This document shows positions 12,830-25,129 of a stretch of 64,000 nt of DNA, piece by piece. This DNA comes from Owenia fusiformis (lineage: Eukaryota > Annelida > Polychaeta > Sabellida > Oweniidae). The stretch covers positions 994,001 to 1,058,000 of the forward strand of contig CAIIXF020000001.1 of the NCBI GenBank assembly GCA_903813345.2, given 5' to 3'. A program made the position numbers and the translations under genes. How positions within the stretch are numbered: the stretch's first letter is position 1; every line of letters starts with the position of its first letter. The notes under the pieces are model-generated. The model saw nothing but the letters and a program-made list of their open reading frames with translations. It did no database searches and was not told where the DNA came from.

Positions 12830-13809
12830 AACCAACATCTCATTTTATTTTTTCGGTGGATAAGTGAATCGGTATATTTCAAAACAAGTATCGGTATAAA
12901 ATCATTTAATATTCATTAAAAGCTAGTCAATAATGCCTTCCGTGGAACATAAAAACCGTAACATTTTCAGTTGTTCCAGTTTCGAGTACGTGTTAACGCT
13001 ATGATATAACAGTTAGTACCCTGCGTGCAGAGTCTAGTTAAACTGAAGACGAAGCTCTCTTTTAAGAAGTGAAGTCAAACGAATGCAAAGGGTAAACAGT
13101 TAGGGTATGGCAACGTGAATTCTTCTTTGTTTTTGAAGTGATACTGTAACATTATTTAAGGGGGCCTTTAAGAGTTTATAAAAGAGCTTTAGATTTCCTT
13201 AATCTGATAGTAATACAGGCAGGGGTTGTTCTCGTAGCATGCAATTCACGTTAACGATAGATTATATTTTTGGATCATAGCGTTCACACATGATACAGAA
13301 ACTATTTATTAGGTTGAGGAATAAAGCAGATGCGAGTAGGTAGTTACCAGATTCACCACCAGGTGGCTCGTTCGGGTCAGATAGCATGGCGGGTATAGTA
13401 GAAAGTTCCCTTTAACTTAAATTACATCTATTTGCGTGGTTCAATTTTCATATAACCCTTATGTATCTAATAGTTATGCAAATCAAAATATGTCCAGTAA
13501 AGGAAAATGTTATCTGTCCAATACACGAGAAGATAATTCACTTTTTGTGATTTTGTAACATGGGGTCTATGGGGAATCAACCCGAACAAGAAGTCACATT
13601 TTCAAAAAAAATTAAATTTTCAAAGTTGATAGACAGTTTTCGAAACCATATTTCTAGATGTACTTTTACATGCAGATTTCAAATATGAGATCACTTTGAC
13701 TGAATTTTGAATATTTAATGACGTAAATCAAGATTATTTCTACTCGCATCTAGTCTATTGTCATAGAAGCTTAACATAGTCGAAACTTCAAAGCTGAATG
13801 TCCACGGTA
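12830..13809. other. Intergenic sequence, no gene seen
   Basis: Nothing beyond the peptide gene's likely polyadenylation region and the left target-site copy of the LINE insertion (13810-13822) was recognised. Confidence 0.5.
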
Positions 13810-13822
13810 AAGTATTTAATTC

Positions 13823-15872
13823 AAAAAAACACTTTCATACTTTGGATTTGGCCCCTCAATAATAAAATGGATTCAAACTTTTTACAAATCAATAGAAAGT
13901 TGCATCATGAACAATGGCTACTCATCAAACTACTTTTCTCTAGAAAGAGGAGTGAGGCAAGGGTGCCCACTTAGCCCTTACCTTTTCATAATTTGTGTTG
14001 AAATTCTAGGAACAAATATTCGCGTTAACAAGGACATAGAAGGAGTGAACATACCAGGAGAACAAGCAAAGATATCGCAATATGCGGATGACACATGCCT
14101 CTTGCTAAAAAACACCCAATCACTAAAAAAAAGCACTAGATATCTTTAAAACTTTCGGAGCTTGTTCCGGACTTAACATCAATGTCACCAAAACAGAAAT
14201 AGCAACAATTGGAAGCAACGTAGATCAAGACAAAACGGAAGAAGACTGTCACACCTTGAATCTTGCCATCAAGAGAGATGAAGTAAATGTTCTGGGAATT
14301 ACTATACCGCTGGACGGGAGAGATATTAACGATCTGAATTTTCCAAAAGCCATTCTGAGAATAAATAACATTATAAAAAGTTGGACCCCAAGGAACATAA
14401 CCATTATAGGAAAGATAGCTGTTACAAAGGCCCTGCTTATTGCACAGATTACATACATGTCCTCCATACTCAACCCACCAGAAAACACTATCAAGGAAAT
14501 TGAAGATATCCTCTTTAAATTCATTTGGAGCAATAAACCAGACAAAATTAAAAGAAGGGTCCTTATGAACTCATATGAAGAGGGAGGCCTCGAAATGATT
14601 CATATTAAAACATATATACGCAACTTAAACCTTAAATGGATCAAGAAACTAATGGATGAAATCTGTAAAGGGAAATGGAAAAACATATGGAAAAATTATA
14701 TCAAGAACTTAAATGAAGAAAAAATATGGGAGTATAATCTCAAAGAAGACAACAAAGAGATAAATAGGCTCCAACTGAATTCCTTAATGCACTGCTACAA
14801 AAACTGGTGTAACCTAAAGTTTGAATCAACAAGACAAATAAAATGCCCCAAAGAATCCAACATATGGAACAATGACTGTATAAAATCAGGTGGACAGGTG
14901 ATGAATTTCAAAACATGGCAAGAACATGGTATTCACACCATTCAAGATATATTCGATAAAGATAAACCAATGTCAAGAGAACAGATCATCAGAAAGTACA
15001 ACTTTCAAACCATATGTTTTCTGGATGTCATAAAAGTGACATCAGCAATACCAAAAGAATGGAAAGATCGAATGAAGGACAAAAGTACACAAGACTCGGA
15101 GCCAAGCATTAAGGAATGGTTCACAAAGTCACCAAACAAGATGACATACAAATACCTACTAAAAAAGAACAATATACTAAACCCAGCAATAACGACACAG
15201 GAGAAGTGGGAAGAAAAGCTACAAAACCGGAATATAACCTGGAAAAAAATATACCTAAACACAAGGAAACTAACAGTTAACATCAGACATATTTGTTTCC
15301 AATACAAGCTCATATCGAGAATCATATACTTCAACAAAGGCTTATTTGAAATGAAGATACCCAACGTATCTTCCCCAATCTGCGATCTGTGTAAGGAGGA
15401 ACTGGACACGATAGAACATGGATTATATGACTGCGTAGTTGTAAAAGAATTCCTAAAACAATGCAGCAGTATATTGAAAGAAGATATCCCGAAACGAGAT
15501 AGTTTTCTTCTTGGAACAAACAGCCAACCTGAAGACATCTTACTGCACCTGAAACAAAAAACATATATCTACAAGTGTAAAATGAAAAAGAACCGCCCCA
15601 ACATGACAGAATGGAGAAACTATGCAACAAATGATGAACTTATAGAAAGTACATGCGCAAAAAATAAAACACATGACATTCTATGGACAAAACTCAGGAT
15701 GTATACAAAAAAATGAAGAAAACTGAAGACCACTCACATTTTAAGCTATTTTTATTTTTCATATAATACTGGTGCCCCCGTACCATTCATAATCAATAAG
15801 TATTATGTATTTATATAAGTGACTAAGAAATCAAATATACTGTAAACAAAATGTTTTACTGTGAATAAATAA

Positions 15873-15904
<32 letters not shown>
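13823..15904 (+). mobile_element. 5'-truncated LINE (L1/Tx1-like) with target-site duplication
   Basis: The element begins inside the reverse transcriptase domain and ends in a run of about 26 A. The 13-bp sequence AAGTATTTAATTC is found directly before it (13810-13822) and directly after the poly(A) (15905-15917). This is the hallmark of target-primed reverse transcription of a polyadenylated RNA. The well-preserved duplications and poly(A) suggest a young insertion. The 5' truncation is typical of dead-on-arrival LINE copies. Confidence 0.93.
13841..15716 (+). pseudogene. LINE ORF2 fragment: reverse transcriptase and C-terminal domain
   Basis: The frame opens at the truncation point with FGFGPSIIKWI and shows reverse transcriptase motifs RGVRQGCPLSPYLF and QYADDTCLL (catalytic Asp pair). 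It stops at about 14149 in this frame. A run of eight A at 14125-14132 carries a one-base shift; the neighbouring frame continues with a DIFKTFGACSGLNIN-type thumb region and stays open to the stop at 15714-15716. A cysteine cluster with CDLCKEELDTIEHGLYDC lies near the end, as usual in LINE C-termini. The arrangement fits the L1/Tx1 group. The shift could be a real mutation or an assembly homopolymer error. Confidence 0.88.
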
Positions 15905-15906
<2 letters not shown>

Positions 15907-15917
15907 GTATTTAATTC

Positions 15918-16430
15918 GATGAAAATTAGAAATATAGAAGTCAACATTTCCAGGTATCGCCGCCATTTTGAGAGAAGGTAACGTTCGATACTGACTAGTG
16001 ATCGAGGTGATCATGGTAATAATAGTCAGTTTAAGCTTGTATATAAAATCGAAACGCCAACCTATACGTATGGCCAATTGTCCATACAAATGCATCGATT
16101 ATATATTGTCCGTTCACGTTAGGTTGTGAAAAACATTGCAAGCAGAAACTCCCTATTGTTGGTGTAACGCGAATAAACAAAAATGGTGAAGATGATCATG
16201 AGTTAGACACACATCCACAGCCTCACAAACATTCCGAGCCTTGACATCTACAAATATGCCTATACAGTAAAATATCTGATTTTGTAGCTTGTCTTCCACA
16301 ATACTATCATACTGAACATGCCATCTTTCACTATCAAAATCCTGAAAACGTATGTACATGTATATATAGTGACGAATAACCATATTGCTTCAATGTTTAG
16401 AAGTTCAGAAGTTCAGAATATAGATTTGGC
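15918..16430. other. Intergenic sequence with degraded hairpin fragment
   Basis: At about 16036-16140 there is a degraded relative of the inverted-end element at 6293-6804, sharing a ttcacgttaggttgtgaaaaa-like part. No gene was recognised. Confidence 0.4.
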
Positions 16431-17760
16431 TGCAAGGATCAAATTTTTAGAGGCAGACATTTTAGATAATGCAATAACAGACATTCCATTTGAATATGCA
16501 GATATCCATTGCAAGGGATTATCTCCAATCTTAGCAATGGTAAAGCAGCGGGTGTAGATCAGATACTATAGTACTATACCACATGAATTTATTATATACT
16601 CGAAAGATACTTTAATCAAACCAATATAATCCATCCATTCACCCTTATCAAAATGTATGAAACCATGCCAGATGAATGTAAATATGGCCTATTAATTGAA
16701 ACCCTTGCACAAAAGTGGTGATTTTGAAGATATTGATTCTTACAGATGGATAAACGATCACATCTTATGTTAACAAAGTCTTTTCGAGCCTCCTTAAGAA
16801 TTGAAATCATATTACCTTTAGGGGGAAACAATCACTTGGTAATTTCCAAGGTGCTTTAATATCGAAAAGGATATCCTTGTGAAATCATATCTTTTCACTA
16901 AATTTTTTTGTGGTATTCTCGAAAGCTCTCGATGTTTTGGATAGATACATGTATATGTTTTTTATAAAATTATGGAAAAGGGTGTACAAGGTATATGTTG
17001 GAGAAGTCATAGACACTTTTATTCCAATGTTCAAAACAAAGTTATTTTCGGTATTTTTGCACTGACTGGTTTGAGTCTAATGCTGGTGTCAAGCAAGGGT
17101 GCATTATCTCTCGAAATATCTTTTTAATTGTGATGTCAGACTTTGAAAATAGCCTAATGAATTAATGCGGAATTGATCTTTAAAGGAGCAAATTACATGT
17201 TTCCTATTTGCAGATATCATTGAATATGATTTGAAAATTCTTCTCCAAACTGAAAATAATTTTGGTATCAAATTAGAAAGAGACTCGCACCACATAACAA
17301 TTTTGTGATGGCACGTAAAATATATAATTATACCTCAGCAACTCTTACTGAACATTTCAATGTTAATCGCATTGAATGTGGAAACACAATATGCAAGTCA
17401 ATGCTCGAATCAGAGATACTTCCCAGTTGGCCAATTTGGTCTACCTTAACGAAGGAATCAAATAAAACCCTGAAGCCCAATTCGGTATTTAAAATGAAAA
17501 CTTGCCCAATCAGCCTTGATTGTACATATTGGCTGGAGGACCCTGTATAGAGGATTATGAAAAAACGCTTTATTGATTATTTTACGTATATTAAAACAAC
17601 GACTTCTATGGATTGAAAATTCAAATTCTTAGCAAGATGTAACAAATTTGCATTACTGAGTTATGAATCACAAAGCAAGACCGATGGAAAATGCATATTA
17701 TGTAGATATAATGTAGATGTCTCTGTTTAACATAGACTTGTAAAGTACTCTTTCTTAATA
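16430..17760 (+). mobile_element. Decayed LINE reverse transcriptase relic
   Basis: Reading the plus strand across several frameshifts and stops gives recognisable reverse transcriptase pieces. These are a WFESNAGVKQGC block near 17070-17105 followed by an FLIVMSDFEN-like stretch, and a short CILCRYNVDVSV cysteine motif near 17690. The many disruptions show it is long dead. It differs in sequence from the L1/Tx1-like LINE next to it and resembles the GVxQGC..LF..FxxDxE type of CR1/RTE-like elements. Boundaries are approximate. Confidence 0.65.
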
Positions 17761-18176
17761 AAGTAGAAAGAACACATTTCTATTGTAAATTATTAGACAA
17801 ATGCATTGAGAATGTGTTAGATTACTTTACATAATGAACTTCAGAAAATAAAATTAATTTTATGTTTGGTGATGATGTTTGTAGCAATGGGAGCACGATC
17901 AATTTTGTTTTGTATGTGAACTATTAAATATTTTAACAAAGATGTTTAAACATCACTTATAGGAACTATTTGAGATATTTTGTACTATGTCCAGTAGAAG
18001 TGCATGTCTACATAAAAAATTACTGTATTTGGGATATTCAGGATGTAATGTGCCTTCCATAGTCCCCCCTTGTGAATTATTTCAGGGGTATGCTGTATCC
18101 CGGTCCCGCTCCTGAAATATTTTTTTCCTTTTTTTTTAAATTTTTTTTTCAAAGAACGAGTGTCTTTAAGACCCTA

Positions 18177-19312
18177 CAGGGTGTCCCGAAAGTATGCCCC
18201 CCCCCCTAGGCAGACATGTTCCATTGTCCCCATAGTATGTGTCATATATCGTTTTAAAGCTTATCCAAAGTTACATTGATTTGCCAAGTATCATGGTTTA
18301 ATTCCCAAATGGGAAAAAGTTACAGTCATTTTAAAAGTTAGCGTTTTGTCAAAATAAAGTTCAATTTTACACCACATTACTAGTCAATGAGTCCCCCATT
18401 GGCCATGTTAACAGCAGCAATTATTTTCAGTTATGACCTTAAACAGTGAAAGGCCCTTCAAATAGGGGTGTGGACTTTTATAACCCTCTTAAAACCTGTT
18501 AAGGCACATTAGAAGAGTTTCCTTAGATTTTCTACCCTCACCGCTCTCTTTTTCCAACTCAATATCCATCCGAAAAGAATTGCTGCTATTAAGATGGCCC
18601 GGGAGGACACATTGACTTTTGATTTGGTGGAAAATTGAACTTAATTTTGACCAAACACTAAATTTTGAAATGCCTGTAATTCTTTCACATTTGAGAGTTG
18701 AACCATGATACTTGGCGAATCAATGTAACTTTGTGTATCTCATACTTGAGTGGGTTTGGGGTAGATATCACCCGGGAATACATATCGTATCTGAGGAGCG
18801 GGCAGGATATATTGTATATGTCCCGCTCCAGGCCAAATGCGGGCAGATAAAATATATCCATCCCGCTCCCGGGAATTTTTCAAAAGTTTAAAAAAAGTTT
18901 AAATATCAAAAAAAATTTAATTTCAAAATTTAATTATTTTAAGTTTAAATGTTACAATTTCATTGTATTGAACAAAAAGAATATTACAAAAATGTTAAAT
19001 CATAAATATCTTGTCATTTGAAAAAGGTGGAAAAGGTTATATTTACCCTAAACCCACTCAAGTATGAGATACACCAGTTATGCACGGTCGGTTTGGATAC
19101 ATGGAATATCCCTTGGGATATACAATACATCTTCCCTCAGTCCCTTTGGTCCCTTGGGAAGATATATTGTATATCCCTCGGGATATTCCCTGTATCCAAA
19201 ACCTCCCAGTGCATAACCCCTATATACGCTTTAAAATGATATATGACACATACTATGACAATACTTGTATATGTCTGTCTAGGGGGGGGGGGCATACTTT
19301 CGGGACACCCTG
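18177..19312. mobile_element. Foldback mariner-like element containing another insertion
   Basis: The ends are CAGGGTGTCCCGAAAGTATG and its inverted complement, flanked by TA (18175-18176 and 19313-19314). A C-tract of ten or so bases follows the left end, mirrored by a G-tract before the right end. The two arms are complementary over long stretches (for example 18241-18380 against 18640-18733 plus 19228-19260). The right arm is split by the composite MITE at 18738-19224. There is no transposase frame. The 'CAGGGTG' end type and TA duplication fit Tc1/mariner. Confidence 0.85.
18738..19224 (+). mobile_element. Composite hairpin MITE, copy 1
   Basis: The left module (18738 to about 19074) has ends TCTCATACTTGAGTGGGTTT and their inverse. 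The right module (about 19077-19220) is a near-perfect hairpin starting AGTTATGCACGGTCGGTTTG and ending in a gcataacc-type inverse. TA flanks the whole. The unsplit left arm of the host element shows what the site looked like before insertion. A full copy in reverse orientation lies at 35375-35862. Confidence 0.85.
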
Positions 19313-19314
19313 TA

Positions 19315-20170
19315 TACTAGCCCCCGCAAAATTTAGAAGAAATTGTACAGAATATCAAAGAAAGGACTTTGTTTGATAACCACGTTCAAAAATTCTGACC
19401 TTCATATTTCAAAATATAGGTCATTCTATCAACATGTATAAAATGACCTTTTGAAGGAAAAATCACTCTTTTTACATCATTATTCTCACTGTTTCTATTT
19501 ATCATCAAAATAATCATTATTTACAGTCATTCAAGACTTTCTAATTGATCCTCTTGGTATTATCCTACATAATAGTGACAAAGCATAATGGGCAACATTC
19601 GAAAACACATAAAATATAATAAGTCATAAATGCAAAAATACTGAAAAGTGATCTTCTTTATACTTTATTGAGATCAATTGTCTACAAAAAAGTTTGCAAA
19701 ATTGTGACAGAAAAGAATATTGAGTTTTTTAAATTACAACACAATGAGAAAGAACAAGGGACAACATTAAGAAACACATGAAGTAATTAACAAGTCAAAA
19801 ATGCATTTCAGTCAATTATATTATTGATCTGCTTTCTTGAGAGCAATTGGTCATATACAGTTTGCATTAAAGTGGAAGTGAAATACTGAATTCATTATTT
19901 CACATAAATTATGACAATTTCTAAATGGTTACTCTGGACTTTACATAACTGTTGTTCTTCTGTAGTTGAGCAAATGCATGTGTTTGTTCATTATAATAAG
20001 CGACTCTATGAGGTATCATCATCTTCTTCAGATGACAACATTTCAGACATATCTTTTGATTTTAATATGTCAAACTTTGTCCAGTTCTTTTTGCTTTTAT
20101 ACCCCTTGTGCCTACAGCCCTACTGTTTGTGACTTACAGTATATTTCTTCTGCACAATAAAGTTGAGCTG
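19315..20170. other. Intergenic sequence, no gene seen
   Basis: AT-rich sequence with several frames of 60-75 codons, none with a recognisable motif. The right end adjoins the LINE tail. Confidence 0.5.
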
Positions 20171-20665
20171 GATTTCTAAATATGAACATTGGTATGATCA
20201 GCCAGTGAACTGTGATAATAAAACAAAGATCTGTTTTAGCTAAATTTCGATCTGGCACTTTACCTTTAGAGATTGAAACGGGTAGGTGGCAGAATATACC
20301 AAGTCAAGAGAGATATTGTAGGCAATGTAAGAATGAAATAGGTGATGAGTTTCATTTTTTATTCAAGTGTAAAGTTAATCATAAATTAAGAGAGGAAATG
20401 TTTTGTAAAGTAAAAGGTATATATGATCTATTTGAGTCTTGTGATAATGATAAGAAAACAATGTACTTATTGAATTCTAAATCACTCTGTAAATATGTTT
20501 CAAATTTTTTGCTTTTGTCTTTGGAGGCTAAAGTTAGATTAAAGTAAGTGTTAATTCTGACTTATCTGCTTATAATATGATTGTAATTGTGTCTCATAAG
20601 CCTTTGGAGGCTGACCGTATAATTACGGGTGACACTGTAATAAATAAATAAATAAATAAATAATA
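20170..20665 (+). mobile_element. LINE 3' end with (AAAT)n tail
   Basis: The frame at 20212-20547 encodes the C-terminal part typical of CR1/RTE-like LINE proteins: LAKFRSGTLPLEIETGRW, then a YCRQCKNEIGDEFHFLFKC cysteine/histidine motif. It stops, and a short 3' UTR leads to an AATA-repeat tail at 20638-20665 after the element's last bases (ggtgacactgtaat). Microsatellite tails of this kind mark the 3' end of such elements. The 5' part of the element is absent. Confidence 0.8.
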
Positions 20666-20997
20666 TAAAAAAGTATTCATTGACAAAAATGACGCCTGTC
20701 ATATTAAGATTATTATAATTGTACAACAATCATCTCAATTTTGCATGTACATTTATATGAATGTATAGAAAGGAATTACATGTTATTATGTTTTTTAGAG
20801 CCATGGTAAAAATATATGCTTCTCTAGAGGTCATGCTTCAGTGCAACCATAACTATTAGTTCATAAAATGATAATATGAAATAAGAAAATATACTTGAAT
20901 ATATAAAACACAATTGTCACAATCATTCTAAGGATTTTCAAAATGGCTGACATCATTTTATTTCATGCTGAAAATTGCATAAAGGTTCTATTTTTGC

Positions 20998-21105
20998 ATG
21001 ACGCCTGGTCCTTACCTAGATTTTTATACGTATATCTCAAGATGTACCTTAGAAGTAAACTATTCCCTACTACATATAACTTTCTAGGTAAGAACCAGAC
21101 GTTAT
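20998..21105. repeat. Short inverted repeat
   Basis: Arms like acgcctggtccttacctaga and its inverse face each other about 60 bp apart, with two or three mismatches. This is probably a miniature element. Confidence 0.55.
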
Positions 21106-21184
21106 ATGAACAAAGCAAGAGTTTATCATGACCTTCCTCTCTCTAAAAATAAGTAGGTCAACACAATTGCAAACATAACTATTT

Positions 21185-21560
21185 ATCCTATGCCAAGTAG
21201 AATTTTAGGGAGATAAGAAGGTAAGATATATCCCGTATCCTGATTTTGAGGTTTCAATATCCAGAACCTCCATATCTCCCGCTTCGGTGCATATCTTCCC
21301 GCTTCGGTGCATATCTTCCCGCTTCCGGTAAGTAGTGGAAATGCAATAAAATGACTTTGCATATGAATGATTTGTTTATTTTTGCACCTTGTACTATTGA
21401 AATGGCCATATGCCCCTGAAAACTCTACTTGGTATAGGATAAAGCAGTTATGTACGGTCGGTTTGGATATTGGGTTCATCCCATCCCTACGGTCCCTCAG
21501 GTAGATATGCATATCTCCCTCTGGATAAATCCCATATCCAAAACCTCCCAGTACATAACC
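21185..21560 (+). mobile_element. Composite hairpin MITE, divergent copy
   Basis: The left module has ends TATCCTATGCCAAGTAGA and inverse (21185 to about 21441). Immediately after it comes a hairpin module starting AGTTATGTACGGTCGGTTTG and ending at an acctcccagtacataa-type inverse. This repeats the module order seen at 18738-19224 with a different left module. A 22-bp direct repeat (cttcccgcttcggtgcatat core) occurs twice near 21283-21325. Confidence 0.75.
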
Positions 21561-22039
21561 CTTATTTATGTGTACAAAATATTAATCCAATGAGTGTATA
21601 GAGTGACACAATCAAACAATGGGACATCTGCCAAGTTGGGTTTATACATTCTTGAGATATTTTCTGAGACTGATAAAAAATTCACATTTTCACAGGAAGT
21701 GATACATACCTCCCAAATCAACCAAAATATACTTATATCAGTAATCTGGAATGTTTTTTATTGCTATTGCTCGAAAATTTACATATTTATCTACAATTTG
21801 ATCTTACATATCAAAGAAATTAACGACATTGCATTTTTCAAAAAATGTTAAGTGATCCCAGGGGTGTTTATAGCCATTCATTATATTTTCAAAATCTTTT
21901 TGTTAACAATTTGTAAACAATTTTTTTTTCACATTTTTTTCAATTATTTTTAAACATTTATTTTTTCTTTTTTTATTGAAAATCTCGCAAACGTTAAGGC
22001 CCAGAAAAAGCGTACTAAGTATGTTTTGGAATTTTGGAT

Positions 22040-22180
22040 CTTTTCAAGGTATGATGTACCTAGAACCTCAGTAGGTATGAAATACATCTGTTACGGGCGG
22101 GCCCTCGGGAGATGCACATATTTCCCTTGGGATAAACCCTATATCCAAAACCTCCCAGTAAATATAACCCTTATATATTT
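22040..22180. mobile_element. Partial hairpin MITE
   Basis: The right half matches the same hairpin module (ccaaaacctcccagta-type end); the left arm is degraded. Confidence 0.5.
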
Positions 22181-22904
22181 CGAGAACACTACAAAAATAG
22201 ACACCAATATCCTCAGAATCAGTGTAGAATCATGTAGTACAAACAACTGACATAATGAGAATTTTGATAGACGGCAAAACCAAATTTACACTCCTATCTA
22301 TTCCGCTCACATCCCGTAATATTGTAATATTGGGCTATAGTCCTTGGTATAAAATTCTAGAACCTAATAAAACAGTTCGTGATTCATTACGACGTGTCGA
22401 TATTTAACCCGATATATTGTAACGCAATAAGTTATGCATCTCTAACTTATTTAATGAAATTACATTAGCAGCCGACATTGTCATTGTCATTGAGTATTTT
22501 TTTCTAAAAAGGACAATATGTTAATTAAACACATTAAAATTCAAATCGAAAATTCTTTAAGAATACTGCAGTTTAGTCTAGTAATATGCCATACAGTATG
22601 AGATCTACCCTGATTACTTCGAGACAAGGTATCAGGTTCATAAGTGACATCTATTTGAGCTATATTGTAATATCCATTGATTAAATTGTGAATTTGTAGA
22701 TCTAGAATCACTAAGAATCGACTGAAAACGAATAAAAGTTGCCCACATTTCAGCATGGCTACACCTCCGCCGGAAGCAGATATGGAAACAATTTTTGTTT
22801 TCTTTAGTTTATCACATATATCCATGAAACAACGCCCTGGTATTTCGAGATTTTGAAAAACAGATGAGGCCAGTAATTCAGCATTTTGTTGAAAGAAAAA
22901 GTGA

Positions 22905-23050
22905 CCAATGAAAACTTAACACTATGCTCTGCACGGCCACAAATGCTTCTCATGGTTAATCTACACATAAAAGTGACCAGCGCCATGCCTAGCACCATGC
23001 TCTGCACGACCACAAATGTATTATATATCATGGTTAATTCACACATTAAA
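22905..23050. repeat. Two-copy tandem repeat of about 75 bp
   Basis: A block containing atgctctgcacggccacaaa and ending catggttaat...aaagtgacc is repeated once with small differences. There is no sign of coding. Confidence 0.6.
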
Positions 23051-23423
23051 GTGACCCAGTGAAGCTGAACATAACTTACTGCATATACACAATGTGACAT
23101 CAAAATGGCGATTGGTACTCATCCTTACCTTTAGGGTCTGGTGTAAAGGATCGCATGATATAACCAAGGATTGATCACCGGTATGCGTAGAAGGCTAATT
23201 ATGTCACAACATGGTATTCAAACTACATCCGGACGCGTCAATCTCTTATACAACGGGTAAGATCTATTGCAAAGGTGTACACCACGCTGTAAAAATGTTA
23301 AATATTTTACTCCAAAGGAAGGTATATGAGGTCAAAGCGCGAGTCTTAAATAATTGCATTTTCCAATGTAATTGATAAAATAAAGCGAAACACTTTTCTC
23401 GGGTACAAATAGACTGTGTTGTA

Positions 23424-23953
23424 CAGGGTGAGCCAAAAAAGGCAACCCAAACAAATGTTAATAACTTCGTCCTCCAACATTCATTTAAAATCATATTTGG
23501 CACAACTGAAACTTGTTCAATGTTCTTTTAAGGCCATTTTAAAAACATGCTCAAAATGCGAAAAATCACTTCCCAAAACGGTTATCTTTGAAGCTATTTC
23601 AAACCCCCGGGGCAGGGTAAAATTGAACCCCTCTTGGTACATCCTGGTTACACCCTAAGAGAAGCATTTGGGAATTGAAACAAGAGATAAGAAGGATGAT
23701 TAGAGATGTCTGTGACCAAGTAGTCAGAACAAATTCACCCGGTTCATTCAAATTAGCCTCCACAGTTGAGACATTTTGAGGATGTTTTGTAAAATAGCAA
23801 TAAATTAGTGGTCATTTAAAAATGGACCAATGAAACTTTATATAATGAAAGAACATTTAATGATGTTTAATTGTGCTAGATATCATTTAAGCCCTTCCGG
23901 GACAACTGAGTTATTAACATTTGTTTGAATTACCCTTTCTTTGGCTCACCCTG
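23424..23953. mobile_element. Mariner-type MITE
   Basis: The ends CAGGGTGAGCCAAAAAAGG and CTTTCTTTGGCTCACCCTG are inverted, with similarity continuing inward for about 40 bp (caaacaaatgttaataactt on both sides). TA flanks both ends (23422-23423 and 23954-23955). No transposase frame. The superfamily assignment to Tc1/mariner rests on the end type and TA duplication. Confidence 0.85.
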
Positions 23954-23955
23954 TA

Positions 23956-25129
23956 CTATTGAACAATTGAGAGTGTCGGGCCAATTAAATGGATCCATGA
24001 TCTGGCGAAGTCATTAGATTTCAGGGTTAATTGGACGAATTTCAGTTTTATTTTATAGCAAGCCATGCTCTGAATCATAAATAAAAAAACACATTTGAAA
24101 ATGAGATTGAAACACAGAAAATTGTGAAGGAAGAATATTTGTCATTTGGGAAAAGCTTTGAGTGAATGCCCCACGTCTTGCATACAGGCATACGTATATA
24201 ACACAAAGTGCAAGACTCTTAACTGACGAGGCAAGATGGCAAATGGAAATATCAAATCTGATGATTATTTTTACGATACTCTTTGTCATAATTTCAAATC
24301 CTTTAACTTTATTTTACTCAAATTCCTGAATTATTTTTAGAATATTTCGTTTAATAGATGATTTTCATTTGAATCTTATCAAGAAACATCAATGCAATTC
24401 AAGATTGTGACAAAATTCCAAAACAGAAATGAAACATAAAATTCCAAAACATTAATAAAAAGCTTTCCTTGCGGAGGGAATTCTGTTCCTGATTTAAATC
24501 ATTTTCTTGCAAACCCATTGATTCACTTCTATAATTAAAGGTGTCAGTCTTACGACAATGTAGAAGAAAGATTTAGACTAAAATAAAGTGATATGTGAAA
24601 AATAAAAAAAACTATTCATGCATATATTCATATGGGAAGTTTTTAATACAAGGTTTATCTAAGCGAAATGCCATATATTTACCAGAGGGACAGTAGGGAC
24701 CGATCGGGGGTTGATGTATTGTATTTACAGAGCGAAATCCCTCGGATGATATCGATATTTATTATATTGATATCCTTGTGATATTCCCCATATCAAATCC
24801 CTCATTGTGAATAACTTATTTATATATTTTGGATTAGAATAGTGTGATTGCGTCTACCAATTAGACCTTGAAGAAAAACGATGTATCCATGCATTTTGAT
24901 ATCCGCGAGTGGCCGAGACGTCAGGCAATTTAAATGGCTTTCAAAGAAAACACAGACCCTTAGCTCGAACGTAATAAAGCTCAATTCAGGCCAGACATTC
25001 TTTCAAAATAATGCAGTTTTCACACTTCTTAGGAAAAAGAATTGAGACAGGCACCCACCTCGCCAAAATTGTACCCAAAGTTTTTATTCAAACGTTTTTT
25101 CAATTGCAATTGTGAAGTCGTATTCATCC
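23956..25129. other. Intergenic sequence, degraded hairpin near 24670-24800
   Basis: No gene was seen. Around 24670-24800 a degraded relative of the 'gatatccctcgggatat' hairpin family can be made out. Confidence 0.4.

Noticed and set aside
15005-15630. Minus-strand frames of 99-177 codons
   Set aside because: Shadows of the LINE protein frame on the other strand.
19018-19376. Pairs of overlapping frames, repeated at 35314-35583
   Set aside because: Both are translations of the composite hairpin MITE in its two copies.
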